A stretch of 64,000 bases of DNA from positions 2,046,001-2,110,000 of the forward strand of contig NZ_CP114882.2 in NCBI RefSeq assembly GCF_027474525.2, in the 5' to 3' direction. The translations under genes and the position numbers were made by a program. The DNA comes from Flavobacterium lacustre (GTDB lineage: Bacteria > Bacteroidota > Bacteroidia > Flavobacteriales > Flavobacteriaceae). Under the pieces are notes generated by a model that saw only the letters and a list, made by a program, of their open reading frames with translations, was not told where the DNA came from and ran no database searches. Shown one piece after another: positions 27,164 to 35,893 of the stretch; positions within the stretch are counted from its first letter, which is position 1; every line of letters starts with the position of its first letter.

Positions 27164-27287
27164 TAGATTTACAAAATAATCACGTTCAATTTAACTTATT
27201 TACAAAATTAAGATTTGTTTAAAAGTGAGGATTGTGAATTTAAATACTAACCAATTTAGATGTAATTTTTAACCAAAACCAAAAACA

Positions 27288-28814
27288 ATGAAATCAATCT
27301 CAACCATTATTGGAGTCGCCTTATTATTTCTGGCAGGACTTTGTTATTTTATCGACTGGTATGCTTTAGTGCCGGCCTTTACTGTATTAGGTATAGCAAT
27401 TATTACCAGAAAAGCATTAGAGCCATTAATTATTGGTTGTACTATTGGTTTTGTATTATTGGCCATGCAAGGTGGATCCGAAGAATATTTTCCGGAAGGA
27501 AAAGGAATGATTTTCCCATTGAATATGTTTGATGGAATGTTCACGTCGATTGCCAGAGATGCGCATGATCAAGGATTAATTTGGGTAATATTAGTGTGTA
27601 TATTATACGGTGCTTTTGTACAATTATTAGGAGCTTCCGGCGGAATTAAAGCCGTAGGGAGATATTCTGAGAATCATGTAAAAAGTAAAAAACAGTCCTT
27701 AATAATGACTTATTTCTTGAGTTTTTTCTTCTTTTTGGATGATTATTTAAGTGCTCTATCCGTTGGCAATACCATGAGACCTATCACGGATAAGTTTGGT
27801 GTTTCAAGAGAAAAATTAGCATTGGTATTGAGTTTTGTATGTGTTCCATTGACAGTTATATTTCCTATTTCAACTTGGACTATCTTTTATGGTTCACAAT
27901 TAGCAGCTATCGAAGGAGGTGTTTTAGATAGTGCAGGAAAAGTGATTACAAGTCCTATTGAAGCCTTTTTAGGAACGATTCCGTATAATTTTTCGGCATG
28001 GATTTCTATTATATTAGGCGCTTTGGTTGTATTTCATTTGGTTCCGGATTCTAAAGGGATTAAAGAGGCTGAATCCAATGTAAAACCTATTGAGCCTATA
28101 GTAGCAAAAGTGAAGAAAAACCCGGGCAAAGAAGGTAAATTAGTTTATTTCATTTTGCCTTTATCGGTTTTGATATGGTGTACTGTATTTCCTTACCCTT
28201 GGGATATGGATTATTGGGGAAGTATAACTCCATCAACCGAAGTGATTTTTGGTAATATCGATGCATTGCGTGGAATTGTTACAGCTGTAGTTTTTACCTA
28301 TTTGTATTTCTTGATTTTTAAAGTGATAAAATTTAATAAAATTTCAAAACATTTTGTGTTAGGTTTAGAAACGATAACATTCGTATTAACAGTTTTAGGA
28401 TTTACTTATTTGTTGAAAGACGTTCAAAATGCATTAGGATTTAATGAGTTTGTAGCATCACATTTACAAGGAATCAGTTGGTTGAATGGTTCAACTTTGC
28501 CATTCATTATATTTGCTTTGGTATCATGGATTTGCTGGGCAACTGGATCAAACTGGGGAATTTATGCAATTTTAGTACCAACAACAGCAATAATGTCGCA
28601 TACTTTAGGGGCTGACTTCTGGTTGTCTCAAGGAGCATTGGCATCAGGAACAGTTTGGGGAGCAGCAGCATGTTTCTTCTCGGATAACAGAGTGCTTACG
28701 GCGCAGTCTTGTAAAGTAGATATGATGAAACATGGTATTTCTCAATTTCCATATCAATTGGTAATCTTTGGAGTATCATCGGTAATGTATTTAGTAGCCG
28801 GGTTTATTTTATAA
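27288..28814 (+). CDS. NhaC-family Na+-coupled transporter
   Basis: The 508-residue protein has about twelve hydrophobic segments and belongs to the Na+/H+ antiporter NhaC family. FFFFLDDYLSALSVGNTMRPITDKFGVSREKLA near 145-175 is the conserved core, with the paired aspartates and GNTMRP loop. This family contains not only Na+/H+ exchangers but also amino acid and organic acid transporters. Here it heads a run of amine-catabolism genes, so uptake of their substrate is a better guess than pH control. It faces away from mmsA, with which it shares a 205-base control region, and is followed by a GNAT gene after only 10 to 16 bases. Confidence 0.85.
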   Translation: MKSISTIIGVALLFLAGLCYFIDWYALVPAFTVLGIAIITRKALEPLIIGCTIGFVLLAMQGGSEEYFPEGKGMIFPLNMFDGMFTSIARDAHDQGLIWVILVCILYGAFVQLLGASGGIKAVGRYSENHVKSKKQSLIMTYFLSFFFFLDDYLSALSVGNTMRPITDKFGVSREKLALVLSFVCVPLTVIFPISTWTIFYGSQLAAIEGGVLDSAGKVITSPIEAFLGTIPYNFSAWISIILGALVVFHLVPDSKGIKEAESNVKPIEPIVAKVKKNPGKEGKLVYFILPLSVLIWCTVFPYPWDMDYWGSITPSTEVIFGNIDALRGIVTAVVFTYLYFLIFKVIKFNKISKHFVLGLETITFVLTVLGFTYLLKDVQNALGFNEFVASHLQGISWLNGSTLPFIIFALVSWICWATGSNWGIYAILVPTTAIMSHTLGADFWLSQGALASGTVWGAAACFFSDNRVLTAQSCKVDMMKHGISQFPYQLVIFGVSSVMYLVAGFIL

Positions 28815-28830
28815 TTTTTTTATCGTGCCT

Positions 28831-29496
28831 ATGATAAGTAAAAGTGTTTTAGAAAATCAATTTCTGATACGGAATGCCACTCCTGACGATGTGATTCAAA
28901 TGGAGTATGTGCAGTCGCAATGTTATCCCACTTTGCATCCATCGGAGATATTAGACAGAAATCATTTTGCGAATCATATCAAAGTTTTTCCACAAGGGCA
29001 ACTTGTTATAGAAGAGGATGGTAAGATTATTGCTTCGGCCAGTACGTTTAGATGTAATTTTCCGGAACATGACAGTACTTTTCTGGAAGAGACGGATAAT
29101 TTATGGATTACCAATGTTCAGATACCAAACGGTGATTGGATGTATGGAATCGATATGGGGGTTTTGCCTGAATACAGAGGTTTAGGACTTTCAAAAGAAT
29201 TGTATAAAGCCCGTCATGAAGTGTGCAGGATCCTTGGATTAAAAGGCCAAATTATAGCAGGAATGACCATTGGTTACGGAAAATTAAAAGACAAAATAAC
29301 CATCGAAGAATATTGTTACGCTTTAGAAATAAATAAATATACCGATCCTACGATTACGCCACAGCGAAAGGCAGGATTCAGATGGATTCGGCCGTTGTAT
29401 AATTATATTAATGATCCCGAAGCTGGATATGCAAGCATTTTGATGTATTATCCGGTAGATGAAAATTACAGTATTAAAAAAGAGTTTTTGAAATAA
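28831..29496 (+). CDS. GNAT N-acetyltransferase, first copy of the large subfamily
   Basis: The 221-residue protein (223 if a GTG at 28825 is used) has a GNAT fold with acetyl-CoA motif LPEYRGLGLSKELYKARHE near 115-133. It then has a long C-terminal part with KDKITIEEYC and DPTITPQRKAGF..ILMYYP. It is a clear paralogue of the gene at 35894. The same layout, with YGIDV.VHPEYRG and YDPVLTFQ, is what I recall from the GNAT half of bifunctional GNAT/carbon-nitrogen hydrolase proteins of Bacteroidota; here the domain stands alone beside an amidohydrolase gene. It is second in the right-facing run. The acceptor is probably a small amine, by context only. Confidence 0.8.
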   Translation: MISKSVLENQFLIRNATPDDVIQMEYVQSQCYPTLHPSEILDRNHFANHIKVFPQGQLVIEEDGKIIASASTFRCNFPEHDSTFLEETDNLWITNVQIPNGDWMYGIDMGVLPEYRGLGLSKELYKARHEVCRILGLKGQIIAGMTIGYGKLKDKITIEEYCYALEINKYTDPTITPQRKAGFRWIRPLYNYINDPEAGYASILMYYPVDENYSIKKEFLK

Positions 29497-29541
29497 AACC
29501 TTCGAATAAAATAGAATAGATTAAAAATTAAATAAAAAAAA

Positions 29542-30888
29542 ATGGGAACTCAAATTAAAAAAGTATCAGAAATTCCTGGACCAAAAAGCAAAGAATTATT
29601 AGCAAGAAGAGCTGCCGCTTTACCGGCCGGTTTAGGTAAATCTACCGAAGTTGTTGTTGAAAAAGCAGAAGGAGCTTTGGTTTGGGATGTAGACGGAAAT
29701 CAACTAATTGATTTTGCAGGAGGTATTGGAATGGTCAATTTAGGACACAGACCAAAAGCTGTCGTTGATGCTATTAAAGCGCAATTAGACAAATACATTC
29801 ACACCGGAGCGTTAGTAACGACTTTTGAACCGTATTTGGACTTTGCCGAAATGTTGAATAAAATTACTCCTGGAGATTTTGCCAAAAAGACTTTATTGTC
29901 TTGTTCGGGGTCTGAAGCAGTTGAAAATGCTGTTTCGGTGGCTAAATATTATACCAAAAGACCGGCAGTTATCTGTTTTGAAGGCGCGTATCACGGAAGA
30001 ACAATGCTAACATTGAGTTTAACCAGTAAATATGGTTTGTTTAAAAAAGGATTTGGAACTTTTGCACCGGATATTTACCGTTTCCTTTCTCCAAATCTAT
30101 ACAGAAAACCCGATAGTATGACTGATGATGAATACATTGATTATTGTATCGAACGTTTTGATCAAAACTTAATTTCACATGTTGATCCTTCGGCTGTGGC
30201 AGCTATTATTATTGAGCCAGTTCAGGGTGAAGGCGGATTTATTCCGGTTCCAAAACGCTTTTTAGAAAAAATCAGAAAAGTATGTGACGAACATGGTATT
30301 GTTTTCATTGCCGATGAAGTTCAATCTGGAGCAGGTCGTACAGGAAAATTCCTTGCTATTGAGCACAGTGGAGTGATTCCGGATATTGTAACAATGGCAA
30401 AATCTATCGGTTCCGGTATGCCAATAAGTGCTACTACCGGAAAAGCTGAAATTATGGATGCACCGCATTTAGGTGGAGTGGGAGGAACGTATTCTGGAAG
30501 TCCGCTTGCTGTAGTTGCTGCGCATGAAACTGTAAAACAAATCAATACACCAGAGTTTTTAGATAAAGCAACTCACGTTGGTAATATTATTGTAAGTCGT
30601 TTGAAAGCGATGAGCGAAAAATTTCCGGTAATTGGAGACATTCGCGGATTAGGAGCAATGCTTGTAGTTGAGTTTGTAAAAGACAGAAAAACCAAAGAAC
30701 CGGATATGGATTTTGCTATGGCAGTAATCAAAAAATCGGTGGCTAATGGAGTGATTTTAATCAGAGCCGGTTTGTATACAAACTGTATTCGTTTCTTGCC
30801 TCCAATTGTAATTACTGACGAACAATTGAATGAAGGATTGGATGTAATTGAAAATGCAATTCAAGAAGTGATCAACGAAAGAGCGTAG
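29542..30888 (+). CDS. Class III aminotransferase, 4-aminobutyrate type (first copy)
   Basis: The 448-residue protein has the class III PLP features: SCSGSEAVENAVSVAKYYT near 121, FEGAYHGRTMLTLSLTSK near 147, IADEVQSGAGRTGKF with Asp258, the PLP lysine K287 (MAKSIGSGMP), and GTYSGSPLAVVAA near 315. The IEPVQGEGG.. and GRT..LT wording is that of 4-aminobutyrate aminotransferases (GabT) and related diamine or N-acetyl-amino enzymes. It converts an omega-amino group into a semialdehyde, usually with 2-oxoglutarate. A second one lies at 33075, so the two may serve successive steps. It stands 45 bases after the GNAT and 36 before the amidohydrolase. Confidence 0.85.
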   Translation: MGTQIKKVSEIPGPKSKELLARRAAALPAGLGKSTEVVVEKAEGALVWDVDGNQLIDFAGGIGMVNLGHRPKAVVDAIKAQLDKYIHTGALVTTFEPYLDFAEMLNKITPGDFAKKTLLSCSGSEAVENAVSVAKYYTKRPAVICFEGAYHGRTMLTLSLTSKYGLFKKGFGTFAPDIYRFLSPNLYRKPDSMTDDEYIDYCIERFDQNLISHVDPSAVAAIIIEPVQGEGGFIPVPKRFLEKIRKVCDEHGIVFIADEVQSGAGRTGKFLAIEHSGVIPDIVTMAKSIGSGMPISATTGKAEIMDAPHLGGVGGTYSGSPLAVVAAHETVKQINTPEFLDKATHVGNIIVSRLKAMSEKFPVIGDIRGLGAMLVVEFVKDRKTKEPDMDFAMAVIKKSVANGVILIRAGLYTNCIRFLPPIVITDEQLNEGLDVIENAIQEVINERA

Positions 30889-30924
30889 TTAAAGGTTGAT
30901 TTTGAAACTTTAGACAAAATAAAA

Positions 30925-32502
30925 ATGGCTTTAAAACTGATTTATAATGCTTCTATAATTACCATGGACGCTGCTTACCCCAAAGCAGAGTCTATGGTGA
31001 TTAATGATTTGGGTAAAATTGAATCCATTGGAACAGAAAGTGAAATGTTAAATCAATTTGATTCTTTTTCGGAAGAAATCAATTTTCATGGCAAAACAAT
31101 TGTTCCCGGTCTGAACGATGCTCACATACACGTATGGAAAATAGGACATCTTAGAACTTATATGTTAGATGTTCGCGGTGTGAAATCTATTGTTGAATTT
31201 AAAAGTGTTCTCAAAGAATTTGCCGATAAAAATCCAAATTCCAGTTGGATTATGGCTCGTGGTATCAACGAAATGGTGGTAGAAGAAAAACGATTACCTA
31301 CCAAAGAAGATTTGGATGAAGTTATTCCGGACCGCCCCGTTTTTGTAATCAGAACCTGTGCTCATATTGGTATCGCGAATTCAAAAGCAATGGAAATTTC
31401 GGGAGTCACAGAAGATACAGAAGTTCCTTTTGGAGGAGAAATTCGCAAAAATGAGAACGGAAGTTTACAAGGTATTTTTACCGAAAGAGCTTTGGGATTA
31501 ATCATGAATACCATTCCGCCTTTTACTTTCGAGGAATATAAAAACATGATTCTTGAAGCACATAATTATTTATTAAGCCTCGGAATTACCAGCGCAACAG
31601 ATCCTGCTGCCAATGAAGAATTACTGGCCGCTTATATTCGATTAGACAAAGAAGGATTGTTGAAAGTGCGTATGAATGTTTTTCCGTTGCGAATTCCTGA
31701 CGGGAGTGACGAAATTCAGGTGCTTCCAGAGTTATATGAATCGGAATTTTTGCAGATAAAAACCGTGAAGTTTTTTTCTGACGGAGGTCTAAGTTCAGCT
31801 ACAGCTGCGTTGAATGTTCCTTACAAAAATACGAAAGGTTATAAAGGAGTACTGCGATTGGATTTTGAAAAATTTTACCAAACGGCAAAAGAGGCTGTCG
31901 ACAAAGGATTTTCGGTTGCTACACATGCAATTGGACATCAGGCAATCGATTTGACGCTGGATGTATACCGTAATTTGTTTAAAATTAATCCAACTTTAAA
32001 ACACAGAATTGAACATGTTGGGTTTTTATCCAATGAAAATATAAAAGATTTCGTAGCTATGAATATAACTGCGGCTATGCAGCCCATTTTTATTTATGAA
32101 CTGGCTAATAATTTCAAAAGTACTTTGCCGGATGAATTACTAGAAGTCGTTTATCCTTGCAGAACAGTGGTAAGTAACCGAATTAATTTAGCCTTATCGA
32201 CTGATGGACCGGTGGTTAAAGAAATTAATCCTTGGGTAAACATGGAAACAGCTGTTTCTCGAAAATCGGCTGATGGTTCTGTCATTGGAGAAAATCAAAA
32301 ACTAACTCTAAAACAAGCGTTACGCGCTTACACTGTAGGAAGTTCCGTTGCGGATAATTTAGAACATATAAAGGGAAGTTTGTCTGTAGGTAAATATGCC
32401 GATTTTATTGTTTTAAATAAAAATCCATTTGAATTAGAAGATATTTCTACCGTTGAAACAATTGAAACCTGGAATAGCGGAAATTTATATTACAAAAAAT
32501 AG
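30925..32502 (+). CDS. YtcJ-like metal-dependent amidohydrolase
   Basis: The 525-residue protein is a TIM-barrel amidohydrolase of the Amidohydrolase_3 (YtcJ/NfdA) group. It has an N-terminal beta-sandwich, the metal motif DAHIHVWKIG (H67, H69), THAIGHQAID and HRIEHVGFL for further ligands, LSTDGPV near the end of the barrel, and the C-terminal GKYADFIVLNKNPF. The group cleaves amide bonds such as N-formyl or N-acyl amines. In the operon, after a GNAT and an aminotransferase, removal of a protecting acyl group would make sense. The substrate is not known. It ends the first half of the run; a control region and the Lrp gene follow. Confidence 0.85.
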   Translation: MALKLIYNASIITMDAAYPKAESMVINDLGKIESIGTESEMLNQFDSFSEEINFHGKTIVPGLNDAHIHVWKIGHLRTYMLDVRGVKSIVEFKSVLKEFADKNPNSSWIMARGINEMVVEEKRLPTKEDLDEVIPDRPVFVIRTCAHIGIANSKAMEISGVTEDTEVPFGGEIRKNENGSLQGIFTERALGLIMNTIPPFTFEEYKNMILEAHNYLLSLGITSATDPAANEELLAAYIRLDKEGLLKVRMNVFPLRIPDGSDEIQVLPELYESEFLQIKTVKFFSDGGLSSATAALNVPYKNTKGYKGVLRLDFEKFYQTAKEAVDKGFSVATHAIGHQAIDLTLDVYRNLFKINPTLKHRIEHVGFLSNENIKDFVAMNITAAMQPIFIYELANNFKSTLPDELLEVVYPCRTVVSNRINLALSTDGPVVKEINPWVNMETAVSRKSADGSVIGENQKLTLKQALRAYTVGSSVADNLEHIKGSLSVGKYADFIVLNKNPFELEDISTVETIETWNSGNLYYKK

Positions 32503-32522
32503 GTTTTAAATCAGTAAATAAA

Positions 32523-32545
32523 ACAATAATATCGATATTTATTGT
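32523..32545. promoter_or_regulatory. Candidate Lrp operator upstream of the regulator gene
   Basis: ACAATAA (32523-32529) and TTATTGT (32539-32545) are perfect inverted arms around TATCGATAT, itself nearly palindromic. It lies about 50 bases before the Lrp start codon, fitting autoregulation. ACAATA and TATTGT elements recur in the mmsA/transporter control region. Confidence 0.5.
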
Positions 32546-32596
32546 AAAATAATTAATTATATTTGACTCGTTATAAAATTATAAAAATAAATTAAA

Positions 32597-33082
32597 ATGA
32601 GTGCATTAGATGATGAATTAGATTACCAAATATTGAAACTGCTTCAAAAAGACGGCAGAATGTCATTTACTGAAATTTCAAAAGAAATAAATGTTGCGGT
32701 AAGTACGATACGGCACCGTTTCATCAATTTGGTTGAAGATGGAACTTTGAAAATAATTGGGAGGGTTGACCCCAATAAAATTGGTTTCAATGCTTATGCT
32801 AGTGTGTTGATTTCGGTAAAACCAAAATCGCACCTGAGTACCATTTTTGAAGAATTGACCAAATTACCAGAAATTAGTTTTCTGGCATCCGTTTCTGGAG
32901 ATTACGATATTGAAGCCAATGTTATGTGTCGTGATATGGAGCATTTAAACGAATTATTAGGCGAAAAAATTCATGTTATGGAAGGTGTTTTTGATACCAA
33001 AACTAATATGTATATGAAAATATACAAATTCGCACAACCTGATTTAGAATTAGCAAAATTATCAAGCAAACAAAATGAATAA
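32597..33082 (+). CDS. Lrp/AsnC family transcriptional regulator
   Basis: The 161-residue protein has the Lrp winged-helix domain (LDDELDYQILKLLQKDGRMSFTEISKEINVAVSTIRHRFINL, about 2-45) and the RAM ligand-binding domain (YASVLISVKPK.., then VSGDYDIEANVMCRDMEHL). Lrp-type proteins sense small amino acids or related amines. Its place inside the island, eight bases overlapping the second aminotransferase, makes it the likely local regulator. The dyad at 32523-32545 is a fitting autoregulatory site, and similar elements occur before mmsA and the transporter gene. The effector is unknown; an omega-amino acid is the natural guess. Confidence 0.9.
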   Translation: MSALDDELDYQILKLLQKDGRMSFTEISKEINVAVSTIRHRFINLVEDGTLKIIGRVDPNKIGFNAYASVLISVKPKSHLSTIFEELTKLPEISFLASVSGDYDIEANVMCRDMEHLNELLGEKIHVMEGVFDTKTNMYMKIYKFAQPDLELAKLSSKQNE

Positions 33083-34376
33083 TACAGACAGTTTATACGA
33101 AAGAAGGAAAAAAAGTATCCCTAATGCTTTAGGAATTTTTAATCCATCTAGTATTCAATCAGCAAAAGGTGCTATAATTATTGATGCCGATGGAAGAGAA
33201 TTAATTGATTTTGCAGGTGGAATCGGTGTGAATAATGCAGGACACGGTGTTCCGGAAATTATTGAAGCCATTCAAAAACAAGCAGAGAAATTTATTCATG
33301 CATCGTTTAATGTTTCAGTCTATGAGCAATACATGGATTTGACTGAAAAACTATGTGAACTGCTTCCTCACGGAGATGCAACCAAAGCAATGCTAACATT
33401 ATCTGGAGCTGAATCAGTAGAAAATGCTATCAAAATTGCTCGTGCAGTAACCGGAAAAGCAGGGATTATTTGTTATGATGGTTCCTTTCACGGACGAACC
33501 ATGATGGCAATGACTTTGACATCAAATGTAAAATATAAAGAAGGTGCCGGGCCATATGCTCCCGAAGTCTATCGTTTAGAATACCCGTATTACAAACCGA
33601 GTATGTCTTCAAGAATGACTCAGGATGAGTTCGATGATTTAATGATTATGAAATTGCACAAAACATTTTCATCAACAGTTTCAATAACTCAGACTGCGGC
33701 AATCATAATGGAATTGGTTCAGGGCGAAGGCGGTTTTACTGTTGCGTCTAAAAAATACGTACAGTATTTACGTAAATTCTGTACTGAAAATAATATCCTG
33801 TTGATTTTTGATGAGGTACAATCCGGTTTTGGGCGTACCGGAGCTTGGGCAGCGTATGAGCATTTTGATGTGACTCCGGATTTGTCTACATGGGCAAAAT
33901 CTATGGGTGGAGGAATGCCTATTGGAGCCGTTATTGGTAAACAAGAAATTATGGACTCCATTAAACCAGGACTTATAGGCGGAACGTATTTAGGTGGCCC
34001 GTTGAGTTGTGTGGCTTCATTAGCAAGTATTAATTACATGCAAAAAAATAACATTAATGCCGCTGGTGCAAAAGTGGGTAAAATTGTCCATGATAAATTT
34101 ACTGAATTACAGCGTTTGTATCCGGATAAAATTACAGATGTTCGTGGGTTAGGAGCTATGTTAGCTATTGAATTTACTAATCCAATCACTAGATTTCCTG
34201 ATGGTGTTTCGGCAAAAGCAATTGTAGATAAATGTCTTGCAAAAGGCTTAATTGTCATCACTTCTGGAACCTACGGAAATTGCATCCGAATTTTAAGTCC
34301 TTTGTTTATAGAAGATGAAGTATTAGCAAAAGGATTGTCCATTTTAGAAGAAACGATCAAGGAAGTTTTGATATAA
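33075..34376 (+). CDS. Class III aminotransferase, 4-aminobutyrate type (second copy)
   Basis: The 433-residue protein is homologous to the one at 29542: TLSGAESVENAIKIARAVTG near 108, YDGSFHGRTMMAMTLTS near 134, IFDEVQSGFGRTGAW with Asp246, PLP lysine K275 (TWAKSMGGGMP), and GTYLGGPLSCVAS near 300. It is a distinct paralogue, not a recent duplicate. GabT-like enzymes convert 4-aminobutyrate to succinate semialdehyde. The gene overlaps the Lrp gene by eight bases and is followed, after a palindrome in a 50-base gap, by an aldehyde dehydrogenase that could take the semialdehyde. The exact substrate is open (4-aminobutyrate, 5-aminovalerate or similar). Confidence 0.85.
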   Translation: MNNTDSLYERRKKSIPNALGIFNPSSIQSAKGAIIIDADGRELIDFAGGIGVNNAGHGVPEIIEAIQKQAEKFIHASFNVSVYEQYMDLTEKLCELLPHGDATKAMLTLSGAESVENAIKIARAVTGKAGIICYDGSFHGRTMMAMTLTSNVKYKEGAGPYAPEVYRLEYPYYKPSMSSRMTQDEFDDLMIMKLHKTFSSTVSITQTAAIIMELVQGEGGFTVASKKYVQYLRKFCTENNILLIFDEVQSGFGRTGAWAAYEHFDVTPDLSTWAKSMGGGMPIGAVIGKQEIMDSIKPGLIGGTYLGGPLSCVASLASINYMQKNNINAAGAKVGKIVHDKFTELQRLYPDKITDVRGLGAMLAIEFTNPITRFPDGVSAKAIVDKCLAKGLIVITSGTYGNCIRILSPLFIEDEVLAKGLSILEETIKEVLI

Positions 34377-34383
34377 TAGCACT

Positions 34384-34409
34384 TTGTCAAAGTTCAAAAC
34401 TTTGATCAA
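34384..34409. repeat. TCAAAGTT palindrome, copy 2
   Basis: TCAAAGTT (34387-34394) and AACTTTGA (34398-34405) are inverted arms around CAA, with TTG and TCAA flanking. The reverse complement matches the element at 5491-5515 except for one inserted base. It lies between the second aminotransferase and the aldehyde dehydrogenase, inside the presumed operon. Confidence 0.85.
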
Positions 34410-34426
34410 ATAATTAACAAATAAAA

Positions 34427-35848
34427 ATGAGAAAGCAATATATAAACGGAGAATGGTGTGATGCAATTGATGGTGGAGTTTGGAATGTTCAAAGTCCGTC
34501 TTCAGAAGAAATAATTGATACAGTTCCTTTTGGAAACACCGCAGATTGTAAGTCGGCTATTGCTGCAGCAGATGCTTCTTTCAAAGAATGGAAAAATACA
34601 ACGCCTTATTTTAGAGCTGAAATTTTAAAAAAAGTAGCCAATTATATGCGTGCCAATGCAGAATCTTTTGCAAAAGAAACTTCCTTAGAAACAGGGAAAC
34701 CAATGCTCGAATCAAGAGGCGAATGGCAGGTTTCGGCTAATCTTTTTGAATGGTATGCCGAGGAAGGAAAACGCAATTATGGACGAGTAGTACCGACCAA
34801 CAGAGCCGATAAACGTTCTATGGTAATTTACCAATCTCTTGGTGTTGTTGGCGTGATTACGGCTTGGAATTTTCCGGCTTATAATCCGGCACGTGCTGTA
34901 GCCGCTGCTTTGGCTGCTGGTTGTAGTGTGGTTATGCGTGGTTCTGAATTTACACCTTTGTCCAGCTTTAATATGGCCAAAGCCCTTGATGAAGCCGGAA
35001 TTCCTAAAGGTGTTTTTAACTTAATCAATACAGAACCGGTTTCTACAGGATTAGAAATGATTGAAAACCCGTTGTTGAAAAAAATAAGTTTCACGGGAAG
35101 CACTCGTGTTGGAAAAATATTAATGGACGGAGCTTCAAAAACATCCACTAAATTATCACTTGAGTTGGGCGGAAATGCACCTGTAATTATTGAAAAAGAT
35201 ATAGATGTTGAAGTGATTGCAAAACAAGCTTTGGTTGCCAAATTAAGAAATTGTGGTCAGGTTTGTGTAGCACCGCAACGTTTTTATGTGCATTCTTCTA
35301 TTTTCAATCAATTTGTTTCAATTGTAAAAGAGGATATTTCAAAATTGAAAACGGGAATAAATGGTGGTGATATTGATTTTATTGGACCATTGATTAATAA
35401 AAAACAGCAGGAACATTCATTAGCAATGCTGGAGAAAGCAAAAAGTGAAGGCGCTATAATTCATATTGGAGGCGAAGTTTCTGAGAAAGGATTTTTTGTG
35501 CATCCGGCTTTAATTGAAGCAAGACAGCATCAATCCTTTATCAAAACAGAAATTTTTGGTCCGTTGATGATTGTTATTCCTTTCGAAACTAAAGAAGAAG
35601 TTTTAGAATGGGCTAATGATACTGAATATGGTTTGGCTTCGTATGTGTTTACAAATCACATTAAAACTGCCAATTTTTATGCTGAAAATCTGGAATTTGG
35701 TATGGTTGGAATCAATGAATGGGCTGCACACGGAACAGAATTGCCTTTTTCCGGATGGAAAAGCAGTGGTATCGGTCATGAATCTGGTTCAGAAGGATTG
35801 AAAGAATATTTAGAATTGAAATTAGTCAGTTACGGAAATATGTCTTGA
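34427..35848 (+). CDS. Aldehyde dehydrogenase (first), atypical cofactor motif
   Basis: The 473-residue protein is a full-length NAD(P)-dependent aldehyde dehydrogenase: ITAWNFPAYNPAR near 144, SFTGSTRVGK near 221, general base E246 in LELGGN, catalytic cysteine C280 in CGQVCVAP, and the C-terminal LPFSGWKSSG. The usual KPSE motif that holds the cofactor ribose reads MRGSE here (Arg171 for Lys), which is unusual. It probably oxidises a semialdehyde made by the neighbouring aminotransferases. It stands 50 bases after the aminotransferase and 45 before the second large GNAT. The substrate, whether free or acetylated aminoaldehyde, is not evident. Confidence 0.85.
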   Translation: MRKQYINGEWCDAIDGGVWNVQSPSSEEIIDTVPFGNTADCKSAIAAADASFKEWKNTTPYFRAEILKKVANYMRANAESFAKETSLETGKPMLESRGEWQVSANLFEWYAEEGKRNYGRVVPTNRADKRSMVIYQSLGVVGVITAWNFPAYNPARAVAAALAAGCSVVMRGSEFTPLSSFNMAKALDEAGIPKGVFNLINTEPVSTGLEMIENPLLKKISFTGSTRVGKILMDGASKTSTKLSLELGGNAPVIIEKDIDVEVIAKQALVAKLRNCGQVCVAPQRFYVHSSIFNQFVSIVKEDISKLKTGINGGDIDFIGPLINKKQQEHSLAMLEKAKSEGAIIHIGGEVSEKGFFVHPALIEARQHQSFIKTEIFGPLMIVIPFETKEEVLEWANDTEYGLASYVFTNHIKTANFYAENLEFGMVGINEWAAHGTELPFSGWKSSGIGHESGSEGLKEYLELKLVSYGNMS

Positions 35849-35893
35849 GACTAAAAAACCAATTGCTATTAATAAAACCAACAATTTACAATT

